Part shown: positions 32,942 through 43,776 of the stretch, piece by piece
Layout: every line of letters starts with the position of its first letter
Numbering within the stretch: position 1 is the stretch's first letter
Assembly: GCF_004358425.1 (NCBI RefSeq)
Contig: NZ_CP037948.1
Coordinates: forward strand, 124,001-188,000
DNA length: 64,000 bases
Reading direction: 5' to 3'
Source of the DNA: Qipengyuania sediminis
Lineage (GTDB): Bacteria > Pseudomonadota > Alphaproteobacteria > Sphingomonadales > Sphingomonadaceae
Position numbers and translations under genes: made by a program
The notes under the pieces: model-generated
What the model saw: only the letters and a program-made list of their open reading frames with translations
Database searches by the model: none
What the model was told of the DNA's origin: nothing

Positions 32942-33848
32942 AGCCTTGCGAACTCCCGACTCCTGTTTCGAAAACCTGCCGGGTTATTCCTTTGCCCCGC
33001 ATTATCTCGACGATCTGCCCGGCTACGAAGGGTTGCGGGTCCATTATCTGGACGAAGCCGGTGCAGCGGGGGGCAGCGAGGCGGGGCGGACCTTCCTCTG
33101 TCTCCATGGCCAGCCGAGCTGGTCCTATCTCTACCGCAAGATGATCCCGATCTTCGCCGCTGCGGGGGGCCGGGTGGTCGCGCCCGATCTGCTCGGCTTC
33201 GGCAAGAGCGACAAGCCGGTGGACGAGGATGTCTATGGCTTCGGCTTCCATCGCAACCTGCTGATGCGCTTCATCGAGCGGCTCGACCTCACCGACGTGA
33301 CGCTGGTCTGCCAGGATTGGGGCGGGATCCTCGGTCTGTCGATGGTGCCCGAGATGGCCGAGCGGTTCGACCGGCTCATCGTGATGAACACCGCAATCCC
33401 GGCAGGCGAAAGCGCCGGGCCGGGGTTCGAAGCCTGGAAGGCCTTCAACCGCAGCCAGCCCGATCTCGACATCGCGGCGCTGTTCCAGCGCTCGGACCCT
33501 TCGATCTCGGACGCAGAGGCGGCGGCCTATGCCGCGCCCTATCCCGACGCGCGCTACAAGGCGGGGGTGCGGCGCTTTCCCGAGCTGGTTCCTGTGTCGC
33601 CCGAGATGGAGGGCGCCGCGGAAGGGCGGCGCGCGCGGCGCTTCTGGTCGCGGGAATGGGCGGGCGAAAGCTTCATGGCCATCGGCCTGCAGGACCCGGT
33701 GCTCGGCCCGCCCGCGATGCGTGCGCTGCAACGCATGATCCGCGACTGCCCGGAACCGCTCGAGATCGCTGAGGGCGGGCATTTCGTGCAGGAGCATGGC
33801 GAGACCATCGCGCGCACTGCGCTCGCCCATTTCGTGCGCACCCGCTGA
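32934..33848 (+). CDS. Haloalkane dehalogenase, subfamily HLD-I type
   Basis: This 304-residue alpha/beta-hydrolase shows [15 protein letters not shown] (oxyanion region), the nucleophile Asp128 with halide-binding Trp129 in CQDWGG, the acid Asp254 in LQDPVLGP, and His283 in [10 protein letters not shown]. An acid placed before the His after the lid fits subfamily I (DhlA/DhmA-like). It would hydrolyse carbon-halogen bonds to alcohols; natural substrates of such chromosomal members are usually unknown. The ATG lies inside the end of rbfA and its TGA overlaps the tdk ATG, so expression is tied to the translation operon. Confidence 0.88.
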   Translation: MIEALRTPDSCFENLPGYSFAPHYLDDLPGYEGLRVHYLDEAGAAGGSEAGRTFLCLHGQPSWSYLYRKMIPIFAAAGGRVVAPDLLGFGKSDKPVDEDVYGFGFHRNLLMRFIERLDLTDVTLVCQDWGGILGLSMVPEMAERFDRLIVMNTAIPAGESAGPGFEAWKAFNRSQPDLDIAALFQRSDPSISDAEAAAYAAPYPDARYKAGVRRFPELVPVSPEMEGAAEGRRARRFWSREWAGESFMAIGLQDPVLGPPAMRALQRMIRDCPEPLEIAEGGHFVQEHGETIARTALAHFVRTR

Positions 33849-34432
33849 TGGCAAAGCTCTATTTCTACTACGCCAGCATGAATGCGGGCAAATCGACAAA
33901 TCTGCTGCAAGCCGACTTCAATTACCGCGAGCGCGGCATGGCGACCATGCTGTGGACCGCCGCGCTCGATACCCGCAGCGAGGGACGCATCCGCAGCCGC
34001 ATCGGGCTGGAGGCGGCGGCGCATCGCTACACCCCCGGCACCGATCTCTGGGCCGAGACGCTTGCACGGCATGACGTGGAAAAGCTCGCCTGCGTGTTGG
34101 TGGACGAGGCGCAGTTTCTGACCGCCAAGCAGGTCTGGCAATGCGCCCGGCTTGCCGATGCGGCGGGTATTCCGGTGCTGTGCTACGGCCTTAGGACCGA
34201 TTTTCGCGGCGATCTCTTCCCGGGCTCGGCAGTGCTGCTCGGCATTGCCGATGCGCTCGTCGAGCTCAAGGGCGTGTGCCATTGCGGGCGCAAGGCGACG
34301 ATGAACCTGCGTGTCGATGCGCAGGGGGCGGCAGTGCGAGCGGGGGCGCAGACCGAGGTCGGCGGGAACGAGCGCTATGTCGCGCTATGTCGCCGCCACT
34401 TCAGCGAGGCGATAGGGCGTGCCGGGGGGTGA
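33848..34432 (+). CDS. tdk: Thymidine kinase
   Basis: 194 residues of the type II (E. coli-like) thymidine kinases: the P-loop YYASMNAGKSTN, the Walker B-like VLVDEAQFLT, the lasso residues near NERYVALCRRH, and zinc cysteines CHCG with a partner near the C terminus. It salvages thymidine to dTMP in the cytosol. The start overlaps the dehalogenase stop as TGATG and the end overlaps truB as GTGA. Confidence 0.94.
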   Translation: MAKLYFYYASMNAGKSTNLLQADFNYRERGMATMLWTAALDTRSEGRIRSRIGLEAAAHRYTPGTDLWAETLARHDVEKLACVLVDEAQFLTAKQVWQCARLADAAGIPVLCYGLRTDFRGDLFPGSAVLLGIADALVELKGVCHCGRKATMNLRVDAQGAAVRAGAQTEVGGNERYVALCRRHFSEAIGRAGG

Positions 34433-35421
34433 CCGTCCGGCCCCCCCACGGCTGGCTGATCCTCGACAAATCCCGCGGGCTGGGCTCCACCCAGGCCGTT
34501 GCGGCGGTGAAGCGCAATCTGCGGCAAGCAGGCTACGGCAAGGTCAAGGTCGGCCACGGCGGCACGCTCGACCCGCTGGCCGAAGGCGTGCTGCCGATTG
34601 CCCTGGGCGAGGCGACCAAGCTCGCCGGGCGGATGCTCGATGCGAGCAAGGTCTATGACTTCACGATCCGTTTCGGGGAAGAGACCGATACGCTCGATGC
34701 CGAGGGGAAGGTGGTGGCGACATCGGACCGTTTACCCGCCATGGCCGAAATCATCGCCGCGTTGCCGCGCTTTACAGGCGCAATCGATCAGGTGCCGCCT
34801 GTCTATTCGGCGCTGAAGGTCGAGGGGCGGCGTGCTTACGATCTGGCGCGGGACGGCGAAGAGGTGGCGCTGGCCATTCGACAGGTTACCATCAATTCGA
34901 TATCCGTTCGCCCTGAGCTTGCTGAAGGGCCGCGCTTCTTTTCTAGCGCGTCGCTGGAAGATAAGAGCGGTGCTTCGACAAGCTCAGCACGAACGGCTTT
35001 GGAAGGCGTGACCTTGTCTGCTCACGTATCCAAAGGCACCTACATCCGCAGCCTCGCGCGCGACATCGCGCGGGCTCTCGGCACGGTGGGGCATGTCACC
35101 TATCTGCGCCGCGTACGGGTCGGTCCATTCGCCGAAGGACAGGCGATTTCGCTGGACATGCTGAACGAAATCGGCAAGGGCGCGCCCCTTCACGACCACC
35201 TCCTGCCGCTGGAGGCGGGGCTGGACGACATCCCGGCCCTCGTTCTCACCCCGGCAAGCGCGCAGGCGGTCCGCCAGGGCCGGGTCTTGTCGGGATTGCC
35301 CCAAGCAGACGGGCTCCATTTCGCAAAGCTGGGCGCTGTGCCGGTGGCGTTGGTGGAACTCGCAGGCGGGACGGCCAAGGTCGTCCGGGGCTTCAACCTA
35401 CTTACCGATGTCGCGGAGTAA
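34429..35421 (+). CDS. truB: tRNA pseudouridine(55) synthase
   Basis: 330 residues. The catalytic Asp lies in [12 protein letters not shown] (residue 47); [14 protein letters not shown] and CSKGTYIR-type sequence (here [15 protein letters not shown]) are family marks. TruB makes pseudouridine 55 in the T loop of tRNAs. The protein is about 25-30 residues longer than expected because a 91-bp palindrome (34905-34995) lies in frame between RQVTI and VSKGTYIRS. The GTG start overlaps the tdk stop. Confidence 0.94.
   Translation: MTVRPPHGWLILDKSRGLGSTQAVAAVKRNLRQAGYGKVKVGHGGTLDPLAEGVLPIALGEATKLAGRMLDASKVYDFTIRFGEETDTLDAEGKVVATSDRLPAMAEIIAALPRFTGAIDQVPPVYSALKVEGRRAYDLARDGEEVALAIRQVTINSISVRPELAEGPRFFSSASLEDKSGASTSSARTALEGVTLSAHVSKGTYIRSLARDIARALGTVGHVTYLRRVRVGPFAEGQAISLDMLNEIGKGAPLHDHLLPLEAGLDDIPALVLTPASAQAVRQGRVLSGLPQADGLHFAKLGAVPVALVELAGGTAKVVRGFNLLTDVAE
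34905..34995. repeat. REP-like palindrome inserted in truB
   Basis: CGTTCG-CCCTGAGCTTGCTGAAGGGC on the left (34905-34930) and its inverted relative GTGCTTCGACAAGCTCAGCACGAACG on the right (34970-34995) flank a tip near AGCG-CGT-CGCT. Each arm also folds on itself (GCCCT/AGGGC and GTGCT/AGCAC, which differ but keep pairing). The core TGAGCTTG...GAAG is a repeat type I associate with sphingomonad genomes. It is translated without a frameshift as about 30 residues ([20 protein letters not shown]...). Confidence 0.8.
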
Positions 35422-35425
35422 CACC

Positions 35426-35695
35426 ATGACCGTCACCGCGGAAAGAAAACAGGAAATCATCGCCGAAAACGCTCGCGAAAGCGGCGATACCGGCAGCCCC
35501 GAAGTCCAGGTCGCGATCCTTACCGAGCGTATCCGCAACCTGACCGAGCACTTCAAGGGCCACCACAAGGACAATCATTCGCGCCGCGGCCTGCTGATGA
35601 TGGTCAACAAGCGCCGCACCCTTCTCGCCTATCTCAAGAAGAAGGACGTCGAGCGGTACAATGCGCTGATTCAGAAGCTCGGGCTTCGGAAATAA
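35426..35695 (+). CDS. rpsO: 30S ribosomal protein S15
   Basis: 89 residues with full S15 signature: [20 protein letters not shown], then [16 protein letters not shown] and the C-terminal [13 protein letters not shown]. The protein binds 16S rRNA helices 20-22. The truB-rpsO-pnp order is conserved. The ATG at 35426 fits the usual length; an upstream in-frame start would overlap truB. Confidence 0.98.
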   Translation: MTVTAERKQEIIAENARESGDTGSPEVQVAILTERIRNLTEHFKGHHKDNHSRRGLLMMVNKRRTLLAYLKKKDVERYNALIQKLGLRK

Positions 35696-35708
35696 CAAAT
35701 CTGGCGGG

Positions 35709-35728
35709 AGGGCGGCTGCGGCCGCCTT
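35709..35728 (+). terminator. Stem-loop between rpsO and pnp
   Basis: GGCGGC (35711-35716) and GCCGCC (35721-35726) pair around TGCG, extended by A-T and G-T pairs, and TTCTTC follows. This placement corresponds to the rpsO terminator and pnp leader region in other bacteria, where PNPase controls its own message. Confidence 0.6.
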
Positions 35729-35863
35729 CTTCGCATTCGGGGCGTGGCGACATCCGGTCGCCTTGCCTTGGGGCATATCAAGCGCCCCGCACCGGACCGG
35801 GACGGCAATCCTGGCTTTGAGGCCCCCGGCGCAATGTGGCGCTTGGGGTCAAAAGGAAACCAA

Positions 35864-38224
<2,361 letters not shown>

Positions 38225-38247
38225 CCGGACGCCTGATCGTCAGGAAG

Positions 38248-38274
38248 GAAGGGGTCGCGAAAGCGGCCCCTTTC
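38248..38274 (+). terminator. Intrinsic terminator after pnp
   Basis: AAGGGGTCGC, the tetraloop GAAA and GCGGCCCCTT form a stem with one G-T pair, followed by TTTCG. It lies 24 bases after the pnp stop and would close the long translation operon. Confidence 0.65.
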
Positions 38275-38292
38275 GCATTAGGAAGCTTGCCG

Positions 38293-38973
38293 ATGCTGCC
38301 CCGCGAAACCCTCGCCATTGCCGAAGTTCCGGGTGGAGGGACGCTGACCCTGGTCCGCCACGGGCGCGATCATGTGGTGATGCTCGGCCGCGACGAGCTG
38401 ATGGGGACGCGGATGCAGTTCTCGGAAGAGCAGCTCGCGACGCTGACTCTGGAGCGTGTCACGGCCGCTGCCCCGCGGCTTTTGATCGGCGGCTATGGTA
38501 TGGGCTTCACCTATCGAGCCGCCTTGGCAGGGTTGCCGGAAGGTGGGCGCGTGGTGGTGGCCGAGGTGGTGCCGGAGGTCATCGAATGGGCGCGCGGCCC
38601 GCTCGCGCATCTTACCGGCGAGACACTTGCCGATCCGCGCGGCGAGATCGTGATCGCCGACGTCGCGGCGCTGATCGACGATGCGGGAGACGGGACCACG
38701 TCGCGCTACGACGCGATTCTGCTCGATGTCGACAATGGCCCGGATGGCATCGTGCGCGATGCGAATGACCGGCTCTACACGCGCACCGGCATTGCCCGCG
38801 CACGCGATGCATTGAACCCCGGCGGGGTGCTCGCGGTCTGGTCGGCCGCGCCCGACCCCGCTTTCGCGCGGCGCCTGCGCGACAGCGGCATGGCGGTGGA
38901 AGAGCGCACGGTACGCGCGCGGCCCAACAACAAGGGGCCACGCCACACCATCTGGTTCGCCGAGAAGCGCTGA
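38293..38973 (+). CDS. Spermidine synthase-like methyltransferase-fold protein
   Basis: A 226-residue Rossmann-fold protein resembling the spermidine synthase core: LIGGYGMGFTYRAAL (nucleotide-binding glycine loop), VVVAEVVPEVIEWAR (acidic residue after strand 2), YDAILLDVDNGP. Canonical polyamine-binding residues and the N-terminal beta domain are reduced, so it may be a general aminopropyl- or methyl-transferase rather than true SpeE. It starts 18 bases after the pnp terminator and converges with the next gene. Confidence 0.72.
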   Translation: MLPRETLAIAEVPGGGTLTLVRHGRDHVVMLGRDELMGTRMQFSEEQLATLTLERVTAAAPRLLIGGYGMGFTYRAALAGLPEGGRVVVAEVVPEVIEWARGPLAHLTGETLADPRGEIVIADVAALIDDAGDGTTSRYDAILLDVDNGPDGIVRDANDRLYTRTGIARARDALNPGGVLAVWSAAPDPAFARRLRDSGMAVEERTVRARPNNKGPRHTIWFAEKR

Positions 38974-38977
38974 CCGG

Positions 38978-39502
38978 TCAGCGGGCCGCGGTCCGCAGCC
39001 GACCAAGATAGTCCCGCTTTCCGAGCGGCACGCCCTTCATCCGCATGATGCCGTAAGCGGTGGCGGCATGAAAATAAAAGTTGGGCTGGCTGAAGCTCAG
39101 CAGGAAATCAGCGGCGGTGAAGTCGATGCGGGTCTCCCCCATCTCGAAGCGCATCGGTCCTTCGGAGTGCGCCTCGAGCTCATCTTCGCCCAGCGTCTCC
39201 AGAGCTTCGCGCGCCTTTCCAAGCGCCGCGGCGAGGCCGGCGAAGTCTTCCGGCGGGCGGGTGAGGTCGGGGGTAAAGACCCCCGCGCGCACACCTGCGA
39301 CCGCCCCCGCGGTGTGCGCGGCGACGCTCTTTATCTGATAGCTGAAGGGTAGCATGTCCTGGTGAAGCCGCGCCTTGATCAGAAACTCCGGCTCCTTGCC
39401 GTTTTCCGTGCACCAGGCTTCGGCCTTGCCGAGCAAACGGTCGCACGCGTTTAGAGTCTGCAGCGCGCTGGGGACGAAGGCGGCGTGAAGCGATAGCGGC
39501 AT
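38978..39502 (-). CDS. DUF1993 domain protein
   Basis: 174 residues, mostly helical: LHAAFVPSALQTLNACDRLL, DMLPFSYQIKSVAAHTAGAV with conserved His, and FLLSFSQPNFYFHAATAYGI. These mark DUF1993, a DinB-like four-helix family of unknown function. It converges on the spermidine synthase-like gene with only four bases between stops. Confidence 0.85.
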   Translation of the reverse strand: MPLSLHAAFVPSALQTLNACDRLLGKAEAWCTENGKEPEFLIKARLHQDMLPFSYQIKSVAAHTAGAVAGVRAGVFTPDLTRPPEDFAGLAAALGKAREALETLGEDELEAHSEGPMRFEMGETRIDFTAADFLLSFSQPNFYFHAATAYGIMRMKGVPLGKRDYLGRLRTAAR

Positions 39503-39554
39503 CTGGACCTCGCAAGACTGGCGACAAGCGCGTCACCATAGCTTGCGAAGCCGG

Positions 39555-40739
39555 CTAGGCCACCCCGGCAAGCCTGCGCTCGGCAGGTCCGGTGCCTTCG
39601 GTCAGCATCAGCGCCCGGTCGCGGCCCGCATCCTTCGCAGCATAAAGCGCGCGGTCGGCGCGGCGGATCGCACTTTCGAGGCTGTCCTGCGCGCGCACCG
39701 GGGCAAGCCCGGCACTGGCGGTGACGCGGAAGGGCAATTGCGGGACACGCGCCGCCACTGCGGCGGAGACGCGCCGCCGGGCGGCCTCGGCGCGCTGGCG
39801 CCAATCCTCGCGCGTAATCAGCAGCACGAATTCCTCGCCGCCCAGCCGGCCGACGAAGACCCCCTCGCCGCGCAAGGCTTCCGCCACCGCGACCAGCACC
39901 TCGTCCCCCACGCCGTGGCCGAAATTGTCGTTGATGCGCTTGAAGTGATCGCAGTCGATTACCGCAAGGCCGATCGGCCGCTCGGCAGAGGGGTTGGCAA
40001 AGCGCTCGGCGAGCCCGCGGCGGTTGTCGACTCCGGTCAGGGGATCGATCGCGCTCGCGCGGATGGCGCGGCGCACGTCGCCGATCGCGAGATCGCGCTC
40101 GCGCCGGATGATGACCGTTGCATCGCCGATGCCGGTGGCGGTCACGATGATCTCGAACAGCAGCGCCGCCAGCATCGCCTCCACATAAAAAAGGAGGCCC
40201 TGATGGCGGATCAATTCATAGGACAGAGTGAATGTGCCGACCATCAGGCCCGGCGCCCAGGCGACCGCCTGGAAGCGCGCCGTTCGGCTGCCGGCGCGGA
40301 TCGCGCACACGAGGCCGATGACGATGACAGCCAACAGGCAACCGACCAGCGCGTCATGGATCAGCCACAGCTGCGCCGAGCGGGCAACCAGAGGCGCGGC
40401 GACGGCCATGGCCAGCCCGGCGGGAAGCACGGCCCACAGCATGGTGGATAGTCCGCGCACCCGGATGCGGGGTTCGAGATAGGTCACAAGCAAGGGCCCG
40501 CAGACCGCGATCCCGATGTCGGTGGCAGCCAGGCGCGCCGCCCAGGCATCGAGCGGGTCGGCGAAGAGGAAGGCGGAGGCGGGTGGAAAGGTCAGCGCCA
40601 GCAGACCGATCGCGAGTGCGCGCGCCCACATCCAGGCGAGGAAACCCCGCCCGATGATGGCATGGAGCGCCAGTGCCGTTGCGCCGAACACGGTCACGCA
40701 GGCCATGATCGCGCCGAAGGTGAAGCTCGCCCAGTCCAA
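39555..40739 (-). CDS. Membrane-bound diguanylate cyclase
   Basis: 394 residues with about six transmembrane helices (1-200) and a C-terminal GGDEF domain with GGEEF at 300-304, DPLTGVDNRRGL at its start, and DCDHFKRINDNFGHGVGDE. The active-site motif is intact, so it should make cyclic-di-GMP. No RxxD inhibitory site is visible five residues before GGEEF, suggesting no product feedback. A PilZ protein is encoded at 26.4 kb as a possible effector. Confidence 0.92.
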   Translation of the reverse strand: MDWASFTFGAIMACVTVFGATALALHAIIGRGFLAWMWARALAIGLLALTFPPASAFLFADPLDAWAARLAATDIGIAVCGPLLVTYLEPRIRVRGLSTMLWAVLPAGLAMAVAAPLVARSAQLWLIHDALVGCLLAVIVIGLVCAIRAGSRTARFQAVAWAPGLMVGTFTLSYELIRHQGLLFYVEAMLAALLFEIIVTATGIGDATVIIRRERDLAIGDVRRAIRASAIDPLTGVDNRRGLAERFANPSAERPIGLAVIDCDHFKRINDNFGHGVGDEVLVAVAEALRGEGVFVGRLGGEEFVLLITREDWRQRAEAARRRVSAAVAARVPQLPFRVTASAGLAPVRAQDSLESAIRRADRALYAAKDAGRDRALMLTEGTGPAERRLAGVA

Positions 40740-40842
40740 TCCCTGATCCCCGGCTGCGCGCAGAGGGGCCGCACGCTGGGCTGGGTCTAGCGCCGCGACC
40801 CTGCCGCGACGTTAGGGATAAGAGTAAAGAATGTCTGGCCGT

Positions 40843-41502
40843 CTAGCGGACGCGCGGGCCGCCGAAGGGCAGCGGGGGAGGGGGCCGGCGCGCACCGCGC
40901 GGCAGCTGCGCCTGATAGGCCCGCCCGCAATGCTCGACGCAATAAGGAAAGCCGGGATTGACCTGCTCGCCGCAGAAATGGAAGTCCGCCTCGCCCGGAT
41001 GGCCCATCGGCCAGCGGCAGATGCGCTCGTTGAGATCGAGCAGGCTGGTCTTTCCGGCGATCTCCGGGCTGGGCTTGGCGGGCACTAAACGCCGCGGCGG
41101 CGCGGCGGGGATCGGCGGCTGCTGATCGCCCGGGCCCTGGCGCAGGAAGCCGCCGGGACCCACCGAGACGATCCGCGCCATCTCGGGCGTGCGTCCGGGG
41201 ATGGGCTGCGAAGGGATGTCCGTGGCGCGCTGCTCGCTGCGCTCCACCGGGGCGGCTTCGGCCGCCGGCTCCGGTCGCGGAGCGGGTCGGGCCGCCGGGA
41301 TCGCTGAAGGGGCCGCAGCGGCCGGTACGGGTTTTTCCTTCTCCTTGACCGGCGATGGGCGTGCTTTCAGGCCAAGCCGATGCGCCTTGCCGATCACCGC
41401 ATTGCGGCTCACTCCGCCGAGATCGTCGGCGATATGGCTTGCGGTCGCGCCGCCTTCCCACATCTCCTTCAGCTTCGCGATGCGTTCTTCGGTCCAGCTC
41501 AT
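40843..41502 (-). CDS. gcrA: GcrA cell-cycle regulator
   Basis: 219 residues. The N-terminal DNA-binding domain is diagnostic: MSWTEERIAKLKEMWEGGAT followed by ASHIADDLGGVSRNAVIGKAHRLGL. An Ala/Pro-rich linker leads to a C-terminal domain with CRWPMGHPG, FHFCG and PYCVEHC, which binds sigma70. In Caulobacter GcrA activates genes with methylated GANTC sites. The ATG at 41502 is chosen from four near ATGs because of spacing to a GACGGA element. Confidence 0.95.
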   Translation of the reverse strand: MSWTEERIAKLKEMWEGGATASHIADDLGGVSRNAVIGKAHRLGLKARPSPVKEKEKPVPAAAAPSAIPAARPAPRPEPAAEAAPVERSEQRATDIPSQPIPGRTPEMARIVSVGPGGFLRQGPGDQQPPIPAAPPRRLVPAKPSPEIAGKTSLLDLNERICRWPMGHPGEADFHFCGEQVNPGFPYCVEHCGRAYQAQLPRGARRPPPPLPFGGPRVR

Positions 41503-41583
41503 CATCATTTCCGTCATTTCGGGCGGGCAGGCGCACGGGGGCGCACGCTTGCCAGCACAGGTGCATCGACCTAGGCGGGGGCC

Positions 41584-42447
41584 ATGGCCGAACAATCCCA
41601 TACGATCAAGGCGGGCGGAGGGGCCGCGCGGGCCTTCGCTCCGCCGGGCCGGCCGGTGATCACCGGCATCAATCGCGTGGGGCTGTGGAGCCTCTATGTG
41701 AAGGAGGTGCGCCGCTTCTTCAAGGTGCAGACACAGACGATCTGGGCTCCCGCGGTCACGACGCTGCTGTTCCTCGTGATCTTCACCGTGGCGCTGGGGC
41801 CGGCCAAGGGCGAAGTGCTGGGCATGCCCTTCGGTGACTTCGTTGCTCCCGGCCTCATCGTCATGGGGATGATGCAGAATGCCTTCGCCAATTCCTCGTT
41901 CTCCTTCCTGTCGGGCAAGATCCAGGGGACGATCATCGACCTGTTGATGCCACCCTTGTCCGAAGGCGAGCTGATGACGGGCATCGTGGCCGCCGCGATT
42001 ACCCGCGCGGTCCTGGTCGGGCTAACGGTCGCGGTGGCGATGGCGCTTTATCCGGGCGTGACCTTGCACGCGCGCGAGCCATGGGCGATCGTATGGTTCG
42101 GACTGATGGGTGCCACGCTGCTCGCCCTGACGGGGCTCGTCGCCTCGATCTGGGCGGAAAAGTTCGACCACAACGCCGCGGTGACCAACTTCGTCGTGGC
42201 GCCGCTCAGCCTGCTCTCGGGGACCTTTTACACGATCGAGCGGCTTCCCGGCGTGTTCCACACGATCAGCCTCGCCAACCCGTTCTTCTATGTGATCTCG
42301 GGGTTCCGCTACGGCTTCATCGGCCGCAGCGACATGGGGGGCGAGGATATGGTGCTTGCCGCCGCGCTTGGTTTGCTGGTGCTGAACGCGGTTCTGGGCT
42401 TTGCGACCTACCGGCTGCTGCGGTCGGGATGGAAGATCCGCAGCTAG
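41584..42447 (+). CDS. ABC-2 type transporter permease
   Basis: 287 residues with six membrane helices and the ABC-2 pattern: NRVGLWSLYVKEVRRFFKVQ before the first helix, FVAPGLIVMGMMQNAFANSS, and FNFVVAPLSLLSGTFYTIERLP-like sequence (NFVVAPLSLLSGTFY). Such proteins export drugs or lipid-linked compounds with an ATP-binding partner. No ATPase gene is adjacent, so the partner is elsewhere. It diverges from gcrA across 81 bases. Confidence 0.88.
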   Translation: MAEQSHTIKAGGGAARAFAPPGRPVITGINRVGLWSLYVKEVRRFFKVQTQTIWAPAVTTLLFLVIFTVALGPAKGEVLGMPFGDFVAPGLIVMGMMQNAFANSSFSFLSGKIQGTIIDLLMPPLSEGELMTGIVAAAITRAVLVGLTVAVAMALYPGVTLHAREPWAIVWFGLMGATLLALTGLVASIWAEKFDHNAAVTNFVVAPLSLLSGTFYTIERLPGVFHTISLANPFFYVISGFRYGFIGRSDMGGEDMVLAAALGLLVLNAVLGFATYRLLRSGWKIRS

Positions 42448-42456
42448 CCGAAGCGC

Positions 42457-42837
42457 CTAATGGGTAAGGCCGCGGCGCAAATGGTAGCGACCGCCCGAGA
42501 ACCCTTCGAACATCTGCGCGACTTCAGGGTGCTCGACCGGCCCGCCGCCCGCATCCGCCTCGAGGTTCTGCTGGCTGACGTAGGCCACGTAAGAGCCTTC
42601 GTCGTTCTCCGCGAAGAGGTGATAGAATGGCTGCTCCCGATCGGGGCGGATCGCTTCGGGAATGGCGGCATACCACTCCTCGCTGTTGGCGAAGACCGGA
42701 TCGATATCAAAGACGACGCCGCGAAAGCCGAACACGCGGTGCTTGACCACGTCGCCGAGGCCGAAGCGGGTGCGGATTTGCTGCGGCGCTTCGATGGTGC
42801 GGCCGGCTTGGGGGGAAAAATAGTGCGCGCGGGGCAT
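42457..42837 (-). CDS. hspQ: Heat-shock protein HspQ
   Basis: 126 residues with the HspQ/YccV core GLGDVVKHRVFGFRGVVFDI and PFYHLFAENDEGSYVAYVSQ. It has an N-terminal extension of about 22 residues relative to the E. coli protein. HspQ binds hemimethylated DNA and modulates Lon proteolysis in enterobacteria. The next gene on the opposite strand ends ten bases away. No Shine-Dalgarno sequence is visible before the ATG. Confidence 0.88.
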   Translation of the reverse strand: MPRAHYFSPQAGRTIEAPQQIRTRFGLGDVVKHRVFGFRGVVFDIDPVFANSEEWYAAIPEAIRPDREQPFYHLFAENDEGSYVAYVSQQNLEADAGGGPVEHPEVAQMFEGFSGGRYHLRRGLTH

Positions 42838-42847
42838 GTGTCAGAGG

Positions 42848-42875
42848 ATATGGGATCGCGGCGTGCGGGCACAAG
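42848..42875 (-). promoter_or_regulatory. Possible heat-shock promoter of hspQ
   Basis: On the minus strand CTTGTG (42875-42870) and CCCATAT (42854-42848) are 15 bases apart, resembling the sigma32 pattern CTTGAA-N13-15-CCCATNT. The start site would be only about five bases before the hspQ ATG, giving a nearly leaderless message, which fits the missing ribosome site. Confidence 0.3.
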
Positions 42876-43011
42876 CCGCCGGGCGTTGCGCTCCCCATAT
42901 TTTCGATCGACGATCGCCTGCTTGTCGCTTGGCAAAGCGCAGGCGAGCCGCTAACCGCACCGCCTTCCGGCCGCCGGGCGCCTATCGCGCGCCCAAAGCA
43001 CAGCCCTTCGC

Positions 43012-43101
<90 letters not shown>

Positions 43102-43265
43102 TAGCCGCCCCGCTAGCGGCAGGACGGCTGTGGCGAAGAGCGTGAGGTCGGCGCCCATGGTTCGGAATCGGAACGAGCAAAGCTCGTGGAGACGGCCGCA
43201 GCGAAGCGATGCCGCATCCACCCTCTTTTGCGAAGCGCGCCCGGTGGAGCGAGTGGAGTGGGGGC

Positions 43266-43631
43266 TTACTTCAGCGCCAGTGTCTCGCCCCGGCTCAGCA
43301 GACGGATCGCACGGCGGGCGGCGTCGCGCGAATTGACCCAGCTCCCGTCCCGGAGCTCGAGGTCGTAGCTTGTCCGGCTAGCAAGGGCGGCGCGGTAGCT
43401 ATCGCGCGCCGCGTCGTAGCGGCCGAGCCGCATCTCGGCGGCGCCGCGATTGAGCAACGCGGCCGGATCGTCGGCAGCGAGCGCGCGATTCGCCTCGATC
43501 CGCGCGATCGCATCGGCCGGGCGGTCGGCGACAAGCTCGCGGAAACCTACATCCTCCCCAGCACGCGGCGCCTCCACCGTGATCGGAGCCGCCTGCGCGA
43601 GGATCAACCCCGCAATCACGAAAGCAGACAC
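43266..43631 (-). CDS. Small exported TPR-like protein
   Basis: 121 residues with a short signal peptide (MSAFVIAGLILAQAAP) and one or two helical repeats (DPAALLNRGAAEMRLGRYDA, ARDSYRAALASR) of the tetratricopeptide type, suggesting a periplasmic protein-protein contact role. Its start faces the TGTCAC-rich region at 43701-43776, so it may share regulation with the divergent lipoprotein gene. Confidence 0.7.
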   Translation of the reverse strand: MSAFVIAGLILAQAAPITVEAPRAGEDVGFRELVADRPADAIARIEANRALAADDPAALLNRGAAEMRLGRYDAARDSYRAALASRTSYDLELRDGSWVNSRDAARRAIRLLSRGETLALK

Positions 43632-43700
43632 GGTCCTCTCCTTCTATCTTCAGCGCGAAGGCTATCGGCAAGTTCCTAACGGCGCAACAATTCCTTCATC

Positions 43701-43776
43701 TTGTCACAAAATCGTCATCTGAAGGTCGGTCGCGATATGTGACGGGGCTGTCACATGGCGGAAGCCAAACTGTCAC
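43701..43776. promoter_or_regulatory. Cluster of TGTCAC/CGTCAT sites, Pho-box-like
   Basis: TTGTCAC-AAAA-TCGTCAT (43701-43718) is an 11-base direct repeat like a PhoB box (CTGTCAT-N4-CTGTCAT). CTGTCAC recurs at 43748-43754 and 43770-43776, 22 bases apart, i.e. two helical turns. TGTGAC-N6-GTCACA (43738-43755) is also an inverted repeat. The region lies between the divergent TPR-like and lipoprotein genes. A PhoB role is inferred from the pattern only. Confidence 0.45.

Noticed and set aside
40740..40842. Gap between the diguanylate cyclase start and the gcrA end
   Set aside because: I found no gene, hairpin or clear promoter in these 103 bases.
43102..43265. Hairpin ACGAGC-aaa-GCTCGT and repeated GCGAAGCG-like words after tRNA-Ser
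   Set aside because: The short stem may be part of the tRNA 3' processing or termination region, but there is no T-run or larger fold to define an element.
43738..43755. CRP-type site TGTGA...TCACA
   Set aside because: The half-sites are 8 bases apart rather than 6, and the flanking TGTCAC direct repeats fit a Pho-box-like reading better.
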